Shown in pieces: positions 7,939 to 15,945 of a stretch of 64,000 nucleotides of DNA. The stretch is from Bradyrhizobium cenepequi (lineage in GTDB: Bacteria; Pseudomonadota; Alphaproteobacteria; Rhizobiales; Xanthobacteraceae), in assembly GCF_020329485.1 (NCBI RefSeq), contig NZ_JAGKJI010000031.1:1-64000 (forward strand). The letters are read 5' to 3'. Below the pieces are notes generated by a model, which was not told the origin of the DNA, searched no databases, and saw nothing but the letters and a program-made list of their open reading frames with translations. Position numbers and translations under genes: made by a program. Position 1 is the first letter of the stretch. Every line of letters starts with the position of its first letter.

Positions 7939-8100
7939 TTCGCTAATGGCCCGACGGCCTGGTCGCGCTACGCTTTGGCGTCCGGCGGATCCGCTGTGAA
8001 CGCCATCTTGGTCGTCTGGTTAGCCGGGTCGCGCCGACGGCCGGGATTGATCGACATTCAATATTCGTCGTGAATATGCGAGCGGTGGAGAGCCGCCGGC

Positions 8101-8230
8101 TCGATCATGATTCGATTGGATGGAATCGGATCATGATCTCATCTCTTTGATTGAGCATGATCTTCCCACGCAAACGCTTTGCGTTTGTCGCAGGGAAAAC
8201 CGGTTTCCACTTTTCCGGATCATGTCTAAA
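8101..8230 (+). repeat. CTAG-family palindromic repeat, copy 3
   Basis: A nearly full-length copy: GATCATGATTCGATT dyad, GAGCATGATCTTCCC, the CAAACGC/GCGTTTG pair, AAAACCGGTTT and CGGATCATG. It lies just upstream of the AraC-type gene. Confidence 0.85.
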
Positions 8231-8314
8231 ACGGGCGTCCCCTGTTGATAGTCGCAATCGCGGACTGATATTGTCTGATCTGGTCAGTCGCATTCGGATC
8301 GGTCGTCACCCACC

Positions 8315-9136
8315 ATGCCGTTCTATCGTCCCGAGGAAACCGACCTCGCCTCCGCTGGTGGCGCCGGTTTCTCTCCCGAGGAGGTGCCACGCGCCGTCGT
8401 TGCTGTCGGCGTCGACCTGGTCACCAAGGGCATGGAGATGGCCATTCACGCGCATCGGAAGGCCCAGCTTGTCCTGACCTTGCGGGGCGTCGTCAGGTGC
8501 GAAGCCGACCAAAGCGTCTGGATCGTGCCGCCGCGCTGCGCGGTGTGGATTCCCGGCAATCGTCCCCACAGCGTGGCCCTCGCCGGAAATGTCGAGGTCT
8601 ATCTCCTGTTCGTCGAACCGGATGCGGCCTCGGCGCTGCCCAGGCAATGCTGCACGCTGTCGATCTCGCCACTGCTGGAGCGTTTGCTGCTGCACGTCAC
8701 CGAGATGCCGGTCCTGTACGATGTCGACGGCGCCGACGGTCGCATCGCCGCGGTGCTGCTCGATCAACTGTCGGTAGCGCCGGTCGAGAAGCTGAACTTC
8801 CCGATGCCGGCCGACGCCAAGCTGCGCAAGATCGCCGCCGCGATGATGGCCGATCCCTCCGACCGCGCAACGTTAGACGAGTGGGGCCGACGCATGGCCG
8901 TCGCCCCGCGCACCTTGACCCGCGCCCTGAAACGGGAGACCGGCATGAGCTTCGGCCGCTGGCGCCAGCAGCTCCATATCCTCATTGCCCTGCAGCGTCT
9001 CGACCAGGGAGTGTCGGTCCAGACCGTGGCGCTCGATCTCGGCTATGAGGGCGCGAGCGCCTTCGTCACCATGTTCCGCAAGGCCTTGGGCAAGCCGCCC
9101 GCCCGCTACCTGGCGGAGCGCCGCGTCGCCGCGTGA
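8315..9136 (+). CDS. AraC-family transcriptional regulator (cupin N-terminus)
   Basis: A 273-residue one-component regulator. Residues 35-110 form a cupin-like sensor (MAIHAHRKAQLVLTLRG and a following PPRCAVWIPGN). The C-terminal 100 residues contain both HTH motifs of the AraC family, including RTLTRALKRETGMSFGRWR and VALDLGYEGASAFVTMFRK. It resembles the NimR-type subgroup, which often controls a neighbouring exporter or enzyme. Here the next genes on the same strand are a methyltransferase and a siderophore-type flavin reductase, which are likely targets. A GATATTGTC element occurs before this gene (about 8268) and again before the methyltransferase (about 9190). The ligand is unknown. 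Confidence 0.88.
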   Translation: MPFYRPEETDLASAGGAGFSPEEVPRAVVAVGVDLVTKGMEMAIHAHRKAQLVLTLRGVVRCEADQSVWIVPPRCAVWIPGNRPHSVALAGNVEVYLLFVEPDAASALPRQCCTLSISPLLERLLLHVTEMPVLYDVDGADGRIAAVLLDQLSVAPVEKLNFPMPADAKLRKIAAAMMADPSDRATLDEWGRRMAVAPRTLTRALKRETGMSFGRWRQQLHILIALQRLDQGVSVQTVALDLGYEGASAFVTMFRKALGKPPARYLAERRVAA

Positions 9137-9280
9137 TCTCTGTCCGCTATCGCGCGAAGCCCCACGCCCGCACTGACCGGAAATCGCAAGATATTGTCCC
9201 GTTTGCGGAATGCGGTCAGGCGGGCGATTTCGTATCCTGGCGCCGGACGCTGACACCCTGGCGCGCCGGCGGGCACATCT

Positions 9281-9408
9281 GAGAGATGATCCGCAAACCT
9301 GGAAACCGGTTGTCCCTCGCGACCAACGCAAGGCGTTTGCGTGGAAAGATCATGTGCAAACAAACAGATGAGATCATGATCGGATTCCATCCGATCGGAT
9401 CATGATCG
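9281..9408 (-). repeat. CTAG-family palindromic repeat, copy 4 (inverted)
   Basis: This runs in the opposite orientation to the copy at 8101: GATGATCC, GGAAACCGGTT, the CAAGGCGTTTGCG segment, GATCATG and a terminal GATCATGATC dyad. With copy 3 it brackets the AraC gene, and it ends 13 bp before the methyltransferase start, so it forms part of that gene's leader. Confidence 0.85.
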
Positions 9409-9421
9409 AAGGAGCCGAGAC

Positions 9422-10114
9422 ATGGATTCACTCAGCAGCGGCCCGGTCGCGGAGGTTCTTAAACGCCTCCATCGGGAAGCGGAAGCGGCCGATGCACCGT
9501 TGACGCAAACCTACGCGAGCGAGATGACCAATGCCGAGCAGGCGATCAGCCAGATCATCGAGGCTGAGACCGAGGATCTGGCGGGACTGTATCATGGTTT
9601 CGCCGGCAATTTCCTCAGCGTCTCCCCGGAATTCGGGCGGTTTCTCTACATGTGCGCCCGCAGCTGCAAGGCCAAGCGTATTGTCGAGTTCGGCTCGTCG
9701 ATGGGGGTTTCGGCTATCTACATGGCGGCAGCGCTGCGCGACATGGGCGGCGGCCGTCTGATCGGGACCGATCTCGAACCCGGCAAGGCGGAGCGCGCGT
9801 GGGCGAACCTCGCTGCCGCCGGGCTGGACGACCTGGTCGAGTTCCGGGTCGGCGATGCGCGCGAAACCCTCAAGTCCGGCGTTGGCGGCGGCATCGACAT
9901 GCTGATGCTCGACGGCGCCTTCATCCTCTATCTTCCCATTCTCAAGCTGCTGGAGCCGCATCTGAAGCCTGGTGCGATCATCATCGGCGAGAACGCGTTC
10001 TCGGAAGCCTCAGGCTATATCGACTACGTGCGCGATCCGCAGAACGGTTATCTCTCACTGCCGCTGCCTGTCGATCCCGGGCGCGGCAACGAATTCACGG
10101 TGAAGACGAAGTGA
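9422..10114 (+). CDS. SAM-dependent O-methyltransferase-like protein
   Basis: A class I methyltransferase of 230 residues. The SAM-binding loop is VEFGSSMGVSAIY (about residues 82-94), followed by the acidic TDLEPGKAERAW and later the motif IDMLMLDGAF. This layout is closest to O-methyltransferase family 3 (catechol or caffeoyl-CoA type), but the substrate cannot be told. It is followed 50 bp later by the siderophore-interacting reductase gene, which suggests a joint role, perhaps on a catecholic or siderophore-like compound. The ATG at 9422 has GAAGGAG about 10 bases upstream, inside the end of the repeat. Confidence 0.8.
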   Translation: MDSLSSGPVAEVLKRLHREAEAADAPLTQTYASEMTNAEQAISQIIEAETEDLAGLYHGFAGNFLSVSPEFGRFLYMCARSCKAKRIVEFGSSMGVSAIYMAAALRDMGGGRLIGTDLEPGKAERAWANLAAAGLDDLVEFRVGDARETLKSGVGGGIDMLMLDGAFILYLPILKLLEPHLKPGAIIIGENAFSEASGYIDYVRDPQNGYLSLPLPVDPGRGNEFTVKTK

Positions 10115-10163
10115 TCCGCGCGGGCTGCGACCTCGAGATGTCGGTGAATGGAGCGAACTTTTG

Positions 10164-10913
10164 ATGCGACCCGTTCGCGGGCAAATTTCTGCGCCGCCGC
10201 TTGCGCCCCCGGGCCGACTCACGCGGACGCTGCTGCGATGGCTGATGCGTCCCGCGCGCGTTGCCGCAGTCGAGACGCTCTCGCCGCACTTTCGGCTGGC
10301 CGAGCTGGAAGGCCAAGCGCTCAGGAACGTCGCCTGGACGGCCGGCCAAAAGGTCCAGGTAGCGGTCGGCTCGGGCCTGAGCGCGCGGACCTACACGCCG
10401 ATGTTGTGGGATGCCGGCAGCGGCAGGACACGCATGCTCACCTTCGCGCATGGCGACGGTCCCGGCAGCCGATGGGCAAGGGACTTAACCGAAGGCGACA
10501 CCTGCCAGTTCTTCGGTCCGCGCCGCTCGCTCGATCTATCCGGCCTTGAATCGCCGGTGCTTCTGTTCGGCGATGAAAGCTCGTTTGGCCTGGCGGCTGC
10601 ACTCCGCGAGTGCCGGCAGGGCGACGGTGCAATCCATGTGTTCGAGGCCTCGGACGTCGCGGAGTCGCGATCGGTGCTGGAGGCGATCGGCCTCCGCCAA
10701 GCGATGCTGATCGAGCGCGGCGCCGACGACGCTCATCTCGCAGCGGCGGAAGCCGAGATGTTGCGCCTTGCCGCACGCGGCGCGCATTTCGTTCTTACCG
10801 GCAAGGCATCGTCGATCCAGCGCGTAAGCAGGACCCTGAAAGCAGCCGGCGTCGTATCATCGCGGGTGAAGACCAAGGCCTATTGGGCGCAGGGCAAGAC
10901 CGGGTTGGACTAG
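10164..10913 (+). CDS. Siderophore-interacting FAD-binding reductase (SIP family)
   Basis: This resembles the siderophore-interacting/ferric-siderophore reductase family, which uses FAD and NAD(P)H to release iron from siderophores in the cytoplasm. The N-terminal barrel carries the FAD-binding pattern SARTYTPMLWD (about 80-90), and the C-terminal half contains VLLFGDESSFGLAAAL, the nucleotide-binding entry. The ATG at 10164 follows GGAG by about 10 bases. At 249 residues it is of normal length. The TAG stop at 10911 is supplied by the CTAG end of the following repeat. It probably belongs with the methyltransferase and AraC gene as a cassette inserted in the transfer module. Confidence 0.78.
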   Translation: MRPVRGQISAPPLAPPGRLTRTLLRWLMRPARVAAVETLSPHFRLAELEGQALRNVAWTAGQKVQVAVGSGLSARTYTPMLWDAGSGRTRMLTFAHGDGPGSRWARDLTEGDTCQFFGPRRSLDLSGLESPVLLFGDESSFGLAAALRECRQGDGAIHVFEASDVAESRSVLEAIGLRQAMLIERGADDAHLAAAEAEMLRLAARGAHFVLTGKASSIQRVSRTLKAAGVVSSRVKTKAYWAQGKTGLD

Positions 10914-11014
10914 ATCATGATCCGATTGGACGGAAGCGGATCATGATCTCATCTCCTTGTTTGAGCATGACCTTTTCGGAAAACCGGTTTCCACTTTTCC
11001 GGATCATGCTCTAG
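10910..11014 (+). repeat. CTAG-family palindromic repeat, copy 5 (internally deleted)
   Basis: It starts with CTAG and ends with CTCTAG, and has the outer dyad, GAGCATGACC and AAAACCGGTTT. The segment with the CAAACGC/GCGTTTG pair is absent. Its first CTAG overlaps the stop codon of the preceding gene. Confidence 0.85.
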
Positions 11015-11116
11015 CCGGATCGTATGCCAGTGGAGCGCCGTGCGCTCCGGCTGTTGAATTTGCCTGCGTTGGTGATCCAGGCCCGACGCGGACGGAAACG
11101 GTGCTTCCGTGAGCTC

Positions 11117-11260
11117 TGGAGCATGTTCGGTTCTAATTGAATCAGAACCGAAGCTCTCGATTGCTGTTTTGACGCGTTTTCTGCGCAGATAAGTCTACGC
11201 AATCTGCGTAAACGTGATTGCCATGCGAACCGGTGTCCACTTTGCTTGAAAACGTTCTAG
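11117..11260 (+). repeat. Second repeat family, fuller copy
   Basis: It contains GGTTCTAATTGAATCAGAACC, GAAGCTCTCGATTG, TTTTGACGCG and an ACCGGTGTCCACTT...GAAAACGTTCTAG end. It matches the partial copy at 5741. Its terminal CTAG (11257-11260) overlaps the stop codon of the small leftward gene next to it. Confidence 0.7.
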
Positions 11261-11400
11261 TGCAGCCCATGCATGATGGACGTCGTCAGCAGCACGGCGG
11301 TCGAGGCCAGCGCCGACAGGCCGACGATGGCCTGAGCCAAGCAGATCCGCCTGAGCGTTGTTGCTTGCGGGTCCGGAAACACCTTGAACGGGCTCGCCAT
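11257..11400 (-). CDS. Small single-span membrane protein
   Basis: A 47-residue frame starting MASPFKVFPDPQATTL, with one hydrophobic segment (about residues 19-40) and a short HGLH tail. The ATG at 11400 has GGAG at a suitable distance; an in-frame ATG four codons earlier (11412) is less well placed. I do not recognise a family. The stop codon lies within the repeat end at 11257, so the C-terminus may have been reset by repeat insertion. No other gene is visible in 11413-11699. Confidence 0.45.
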   Translation of the reverse strand: MASPFKVFPDPQATTLRRICLAQAIVGLSALASTAVLLTTSIMHGLH

Positions 11401-11699
11401 CCCAAGCTCCATGATGCGGTGCACGCGCTTGCTTCTTGCGAGCTATAGAGCGAGTCGCGCCGATCGCGATCCGCTAAATTTGCAGCCTGCCTGGTTGACT
11501 CGTCGGCGACTCGGCAAGGGAAAAATTCGGCTGCGGATCAGCCGCCGCGCCCGAATCGTGAGGCATAAGCTCAAGTAAACAGAGCATTAACGGCGTTGCA
11601 TACGCTGGCTCTTTTCAGAGTCGTGTCCGGGATCATATCGGCCGATCGGAAACGCATGCAGCGCGGCAGGGAGCTTTCGGCACAACGGCGTCCGTCGCC

Positions 11700-11876
11700 A
11701 TGCAGATGATCGCGGATGATCGTGTTCAGCATGTTGGTGGGCGCGACAGATTTGCTCCCGCATCCGGCGGCGCCGCATCATCTGCCTCTTTCATCACCCC
11801 GCCGAACCAGGTCGACCTGCTGATGATTGTCATGGGCATCTTCCTGGTTGCCGCCGTGCTCTGGTTCGGAGATTGA
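11700..11876 (+). CDS. Small C-terminal-anchored membrane protein
   Basis: A 58-residue frame from the ATG at 11700. The first 30 residues are polar and the end is one membrane span: PPNQVDLLMIVMGIFLVAAV followed by LWFGD. A PNQVDILMIVM-type start is familiar to me from small membrane proteins of Bradyrhizobium, which supports it being real; the function is unknown. GGGAG lies about 28 bases upstream, which is too far to be a clear ribosome site. The stretch 11877-12144 shows nothing I can name. Confidence 0.5.
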   Translation: MQMIADDRVQHVGGRDRFAPASGGAASSASFITPPNQVDLLMIVMGIFLVAAVLWFGD

Positions 11877-12144
11877 CCGGCGCCCTGATGAGCTCGCTGG
11901 GGGCAATGTTGCGCAGATCGATGTTCGCGTTCCCTTTGCGGTGCGGGTGGGCCCAGTTGGTTGCGTGCGGCCGTGTCGACGAGGTCCGAGGTCGAGAGGC
12001 TTTGTGATCTGCGAGATGGCCTGTGGTCGCGCCGGCGGCGCCAGCCGCAGGCCGCAGCCAGAGGCCTGGAATTCCCGGCAGGCATCGGCTCGCCGGCTTT
12101 CGTGATTTGGCTTTCGGCTCCCGCCGGTCTCGCCGATAGACCCA

Positions 12145-13116
12145 TCACGACGCGTCATCACCTTGGGCCGCTTGCGCGGCGGGGTCGCCCGCGCCGAAGG
12201 CGAGCAGGAAGTCGGCGGCTTTGGAGGCCTTGCTCGCGGCGCGGAAGACGGCGCGGCTGTCCTCGCGAAGGACCTTCAGCCAGGCGCCGAGATAGTCGGC
12301 ATGGCGCACGGTCGGCTTGATCGACAGCGCAGCGCAGACGAAGGCGGCCGTCAATTCGGCAACCAGCTCTTCGTTGGCATAGAGCCTCGATCCGAACGCG
12401 CCCGACAGATCACGGTTGAGGCGGCCGGCATGGCCGGTCCAATGGCCGAGCTCATGAAACAGCGTTCGGTAATAGTTGATCTGCTCGAAGAAAGCGGGCT
12501 GCGGGGGAATCTGGACGCTGTCGTTTGCGCGATCGTAGAAGGCTTTGGCGCCGCCGATGCCGATCGTGGCGCGGGTTGCCGCGGCCAGCGCTTCGGCCTG
12601 CGGCACGATCTCGCGGTCCGGCAGCGCGGGTGAGTGCGCAAAGCAGTGGTCCGGCAAGCCGTCGCATTGATCGACGTTGAAAACCGTATAGCGGCGCAGG
12701 AACGGGACGGCGGCCTGTTCCTGGTCCGCTTCCGTCCTCGCGGATCCTGCCTGCTCGCCCGCTCGCCGGTCCCGCTTCGGGACAAAGCGGTCGGCGTAGC
12801 AAACGGTGACGCCGTGCTGGCCTTTGCGGACCCTTCCGCCGAGCGTTGTCGCCTGGCGAAAGGTGAGCCAGCGCTGGGAGGTAAAGCCGGCTTCGAACAG
12901 CCTGCCCCACAGGATCAGGATATTGATGCCGGAGTACGTCGTGCCTGTCGCGGCGTTTTGCGGCAGCGCGAACGCCTGGCTGCCGCCACCGGTACCCCAC
13001 GGCCGCGCCCATGAGAAGACGCCCGCCTCAAGCTCAGCGATGATCCGAGAGGTGATTTCTTGATAGAGGCTTTGTTTCGTCGTTGTTGCACGGCGTTGCG
13101 CCGACGTTTTGGACAT
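12145..13116 (-). CDS. ardC: ArdC-like antirestriction protein: ssDNA-binding domain plus zincin metallopeptidase
   Basis: A 323-residue two-domain protein. Residues 15-115 match the ArdC-type single-stranded-DNA-binding domain (YQEITSRIIAELEAGVFSW...; GTTYSGINILILW). The C-terminal zincin domain has HELGHWTGH at 221-229, with the two zinc histidines and the catalytic glutamate in place. ArdC proteins are known to protect incoming conjugative DNA from restriction. The ATG at 13116 has GGAG about 8 bases upstream; the longer frame to 13386 is an upstream artefact. In related elements it lies directly beside the DUF736 gene, but here about 5 kb separates them, consistent with a later insertion. 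Confidence 0.88.
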   Translation of the reverse strand: MSKTSAQRRATTTKQSLYQEITSRIIAELEAGVFSWARPWGTGGGSQAFALPQNAATGTTYSGINILILWGRLFEAGFTSQRWLTFRQATTLGGRVRKGQHGVTVCYADRFVPKRDRRAGEQAGSARTEADQEQAAVPFLRRYTVFNVDQCDGLPDHCFAHSPALPDREIVPQAEALAAATRATIGIGGAKAFYDRANDSVQIPPQPAFFEQINYYRTLFHELGHWTGHAGRLNRDLSGAFGSRLYANEELVAELTAAFVCAALSIKPTVRHADYLGAWLKVLREDSRAVFRAASKASKAADFLLAFGAGDPAAQAAQGDDAS

Positions 13117-13427
13117 AACGATCTCCGCTCGCTCCTCTTCCGCGGCCGGCCGCCGAAAGGCGGGGTGGGCGGCGAAGAGCGACCGGACAGCCCCGAACGG
13201 CAGAGGCAGGCGGCACCGGAACGGCCGGAGCGGATGCGGAGGACCGCGGCCAACGCAAATGATCGTCATGAGCGGCTTTGGCGTGGCGTGGTTGCGGCCT
13301 GCCGGTTCGGGGCTATACGGGAGCGCCGCCCACCCCGCCGTCGCGGGCCAGATGAAAATGTGCCGGCCGCCGGCGGCCGGCTCCATGAGATCTGCCTGTT
13401 CGCCGTGGCCGGCGCATTTACGACGCG

Positions 13428-13557
13428 CTAGATCATGATCCGATGAGACGGAATCGGATCATGATCCGATCGCTTTGTTTGAGCATGATCTTCCCACGCA
13501 AACGCTTGGCGTTTGTCGCGAGGGAAAACCGGTTTCCGCTTTTCCGGATCATGCGCT
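13428..13557 (+). repeat. CTAG-family palindromic repeat, copy 6
   Basis: A near-complete copy with CTAGATCATGATCC at its left end, GAGCATGATCTTCCC, CAAACGC, AAAACCGGTTT and CGGATCATGCGC at its right end. It lies between ardC and the luxI-linked gene. The 13117-13427 leader of ardC shows no gene of its own. Confidence 0.85.
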
Positions 13558-13675
13558 TGACGTCGCCCTTTCACAAAGGCGCGCGCGGCCAAAGACGATC
13601 GCAGCGCGGGGGCTGCGCCAGGGATTGAAGCCGAAGGCCGAGACCGCAAGACGGGCTCGGTTCACGAGAGCCCGG

Positions 13676-13697
13676 CCCGCAAGCGGCAGCTTGCGGG
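13676..13697 (-). terminator. Perfect 9-bp hairpin after the luxI-linked gene
   Basis: CCCGCAAGC (13676-13684), loop GGCA, GCTTGCGGG (13689-13697). It begins 9 bp beyond the stop codon of the isochorismatase-fold gene read leftwards. A T-run is not evident, so it may be a weak or processing hairpin and not a canonical intrinsic terminator. Confidence 0.5.
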
Positions 13698-13706
13698 AGA
13701 CGCCTG

Positions 13707-14231
13707 CTACGAAAGCAGTCCTTGAATCCTTCGGCTCACGGCCGGATCGCCCAGCGACACCGCCCATTCCAACAAGGCCTGCCGGATTGTGGTCGCAACG
13801 ATGCCGCGATGGGCTAGCCGATCGAGAACCAGGCCACGATCGGCTTCCAGGCGCGCCACCGCCATGTCTGCGAGCAGCCGGATGTCGTAGCCCTGTCGTG
13901 CCGCCTCCAGTGCCGCAATGAGCACCTCTTCCTCCAGAAATCCTCCGCCCAGGAAAATGACACTGAGATCTGCGCGGGCAAGACGCTCCGCAAATCGATG
14001 ATCTCGCCACAAGGTCAGAGCGTCCAGATCAACATGCTCCAGCGAGGCGGTGATCTGATCCGGAAGCGCGTCTCGTTCATACGCGCCGACGGCGAACTGG
14101 GGCACGGCAAAGAACTCGTGACAGACCGGAAGCAGGAACAGACTTCCGCTGCGGAGCGCGGCAAGCGCATCCGTTCTGCCACGCGTCGGGTTCAGCAGAA
14201 CAATGCAGCTATGGTGAGGATCGGCCAACAT
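13707..14231 (-). CDS. Isochorismatase-fold protein lacking catalytic residues, linked to luxI
   Basis: A 174-residue protein with the general layout of the isochorismatase/cysteine-hydrolase fold: an N-terminal strand CIVLLNPTRGRTDAL, a middle LSVIFLGGGFLEEEVLIAAL helix, then GYDIRLLADMAV. In active family members the first strand ends in an Asp and the middle loop carries the nucleophilic Cys. Here an Asn and a GFLEEE sequence occupy those places, so I expect a non-catalytic protein. The ATG at 14231 is 4 bases after the luxI stop, so the two are co-translated. That suggests a role in signal handling or in the output of the quorum system. I am confident of the fold, less of the function. 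Confidence 0.65.
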   Translation of the reverse strand: MLADPHHSCIVLLNPTRGRTDALAALRSGSLFLLPVCHEFFAVPQFAVGAYERDALPDQITASLEHVDLDALTLWRDHRFAERLARADLSVIFLGGGFLEEEVLIAALEAARQGYDIRLLADMAVARLEADRGLVLDRLAHRGIVATTIRQALLEWAVSLGDPAVSRRIQGLLS

Positions 14232-14235
14232 CGGT

Positions 14236-14907
14236 TCATCCTGTTTGAGCCGTGAACTCGAGACTGACCAGGCCGGCCGCCGCCCCTGCACCGGGAGGCA
14301 CAACAACGGCACCGTCAAGACCGGCGTGATGGTACATCGCCTCAAGCACCCGATCGGAATCGTGGAGCAGGGCGGCCAGCGCGGTGGTTTCACCAAGTAT
14401 CTGCGGCGGAGCCAATCTTTCAAGCGGCCACCCGGCGCGCCTGAGTATGCGCTCCATCCTGGTATCAGTGACGGTTACGATCGCCCGTGCGCCCCTTGCT
14501 CGCATCGTCTCCAACATCGCAGCGAACAGGACGAAGGTCGCTCGATTGACGCCCGCATGGCCGATCTGAAGCGCACGCTCGGTGTCGACGCAGAATCTCG
14601 AGCTCTCCAGGATGTGCTCGCTTCGTGGTGCGTCCCTGCAGCCGAGCAAGACCGCAAAGGTATCCGACAGCATGTTCGGCCCGGTGGTCGGCAGAAGCCG
14701 GACGCAGCCCAAGACCGTCCCCTGCTCCGAGACGGCCAGAAGATACGTCGGATCCAGGGTGTCATAGATGTCGATTTCAAAATCTCCCGACACCGAGACG
14801 GCCCAGCCGAGACGATCCTTGAAGACGCGGCGGCGCAGCCGAAACATCTCGGCAAGCAAATGGAGATGTTGTCCGGCCTGACGATGATCGAGAACAATGA
14901 CGCGCAT
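14236..14907 (-). CDS. Acyl-homoserine-lactone synthase (LuxI family)
   Basis: This makes the quorum signal from S-adenosylmethionine and an acyl donor. All family-invariant positions can be read: R25, F29, W35, D46, D49, R70, E101 and R104 (ESSR at 101-104). Whether the donor is acyl-ACP or acyl-CoA, and which acyl group, cannot be told. It is 223 residues long, which is normal. The ATG at 14907 has a strong AAAGGGAG ribosome site. A lux box lies 54-73 bp upstream, so expression is probably activated by the adjacent LuxR. It is directly followed by the isochorismatase-fold gene. Confidence 0.93.
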   Translation of the reverse strand: MRVIVLDHRQAGQHLHLLAEMFRLRRRVFKDRLGWAVSVSGDFEIDIYDTLDPTYLLAVSEQGTVLGCVRLLPTTGPNMLSDTFAVLLGCRDAPRSEHILESSRFCVDTERALQIGHAGVNRATFVLFAAMLETMRARGARAIVTVTDTRMERILRRAGWPLERLAPPQILGETTALAALLHDSDRVLEAMYHHAGLDGAVVVPPGAGAAAGLVSLEFTAQTG

Positions 14908-14960
14908 GGCGAGCTCCCTTTAAGCGAGAGCGCAGCAGAGCAGAACGCGCGCCGTCGAGC

Positions 14961-14980
14961 GCCTGTGCTATTTGACAGGT
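14961..14980 (-). promoter_or_regulatory. lux box upstream of luxI
   Basis: Read leftwards this is ACCTGT, eight bases, ACAGGC: a 20-bp dyad that fits the LuxR-family operator pattern, with CCTGT and ACAGG half-sites exactly paired. It is centred about 63 bp from the luxI ATG, consistent with overlap of the -35 region. A CACGTG palindrome adjoins it. Confidence 0.8.
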
Positions 14981-15098
14981 CACGTGCCAAGGTCAGGAAG
15001 CTTGAGCAACCCCTAGCAAGCAAGGAGAGGCGTTTCCAGACGAAGCGGATATGCTTTTTTTGAGCTAAGCCGACTCGGGAAAGTTCGGCGCCGCGGCG

Positions 15099-15827
15099 CT
15101 AGCGCAGAAGGCCGCGGCGGAGCGCCAGCGCGACACAGTGCGCAATCGATACCGCGCCGACCTTGCGCCGGGCGTTCTCCAGGTGAAACGCGATGGTGCG
15201 AGGCGTAACACCGACCAGGACTGCGGTCTCGGCCGACGTTTTGCCGCGCGCGGCCCACGACAGACACTGCCGCTCCCGCTGGCTGAGAATGGCCTCACCG
15301 CTGCCGGCATCGGCTGTTGCGACTGGCGGCTTGGAGACGTGGGTGTGGAAGTAGAGGCCGATCAGTTGCAGGATGTCGCCTGAGCTGGCGAGCAATCGGT
15401 CGAGCTGCATGATGGGATCGTCGGTTGCCAAGGTGAATGCGGCCGTTCGCCCGAAACCGCCTCTGATCGGCATGGTGATGCCGGACTTGATGCCGAAGGT
15501 CGTGGCCTCGACGAAGAACCGTCGCTGCTCGCTGCTGCGCGGGCGGATTGATCCTTCCGTGGTCCAGCCGAACAGGCTGTGTTCATGGCGGGCCCGGTGA
15601 ATGACCGGATCAAGGCGCTGATAGTTCAATCGGAAGTAACGGTCGGTCCAGGATCTCGGATAAGAGGAGATCAACTTCGGCGCGTCCTCGGTCATGCTCA
15701 AATACGCGAACCATCGAAAGCCGAGGCCGTGCGCCGAGCGTGTTGCCAACCGTTCGAATTCGCGATCATCCCTCGCCGTTTGCAGGGCGTCGATAAACTC
15801 CTGAAACAAGTGTTCGGGCCGGCTCAT
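15099..15827 (-). CDS. LuxR-family quorum-sensing regulator
   Basis: A 242-residue receptor-activator. The autoinducer domain shows the invariant residues W60, Y64, D73, P74, W88 and G116, each offset by three from TraR. The C-terminal GerE-type HTH is LSQRERQCLSWAARGKTSAE followed by VGVTPRTIAFHLENARRKVG. I start at the ATG at 15827. A TTG at 15848 with an AAGGA site is an alternative that adds seven residues. It lies 190 bp upstream of luxI on the same strand and most likely binds the lux box there. Genes in the heme locus could also be targets, but no second lux box was noticed. Confidence 0.92.
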   Translation of the reverse strand: MSRPEHLFQEFIDALQTARDDREFERLATRSAHGLGFRWFAYLSMTEDAPKLISSYPRSWTDRYFRLNYQRLDPVIHRARHEHSLFGWTTEGSIRPRSSEQRRFFVEATTFGIKSGITMPIRGGFGRTAAFTLATDDPIMQLDRLLASSGDILQLIGLYFHTHVSKPPVATADAGSGEAILSQRERQCLSWAARGKTSAETAVLVGVTPRTIAFHLENARRKVGAVSIAHCVALALRRGLLR

Positions 15828-15945
15828 GCTTGAATCCACCGTCCACAACGGTGTTCCTTGCTTTCACGCCCTCCTTTCACCAGGGCGGGGTTCGAGCGAA
15901 AATCGGGACACTAGCTTTGTCGATCCTCTGGCGCCTTGAAGCGCG

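Noticed and set aside
11587..12161. Overlapping minus-strand frames of 64-140 codons
   Set aside because: They cover a better supported small membrane-protein frame on the + strand and have no recognisable content.
3085..13557. CRISPR array suggested by recurring palindromic units
   Set aside because: The units are scattered kilobases apart in both orientations, with no regular spacers and no cas genes; they are dispersed intergenic repeats.
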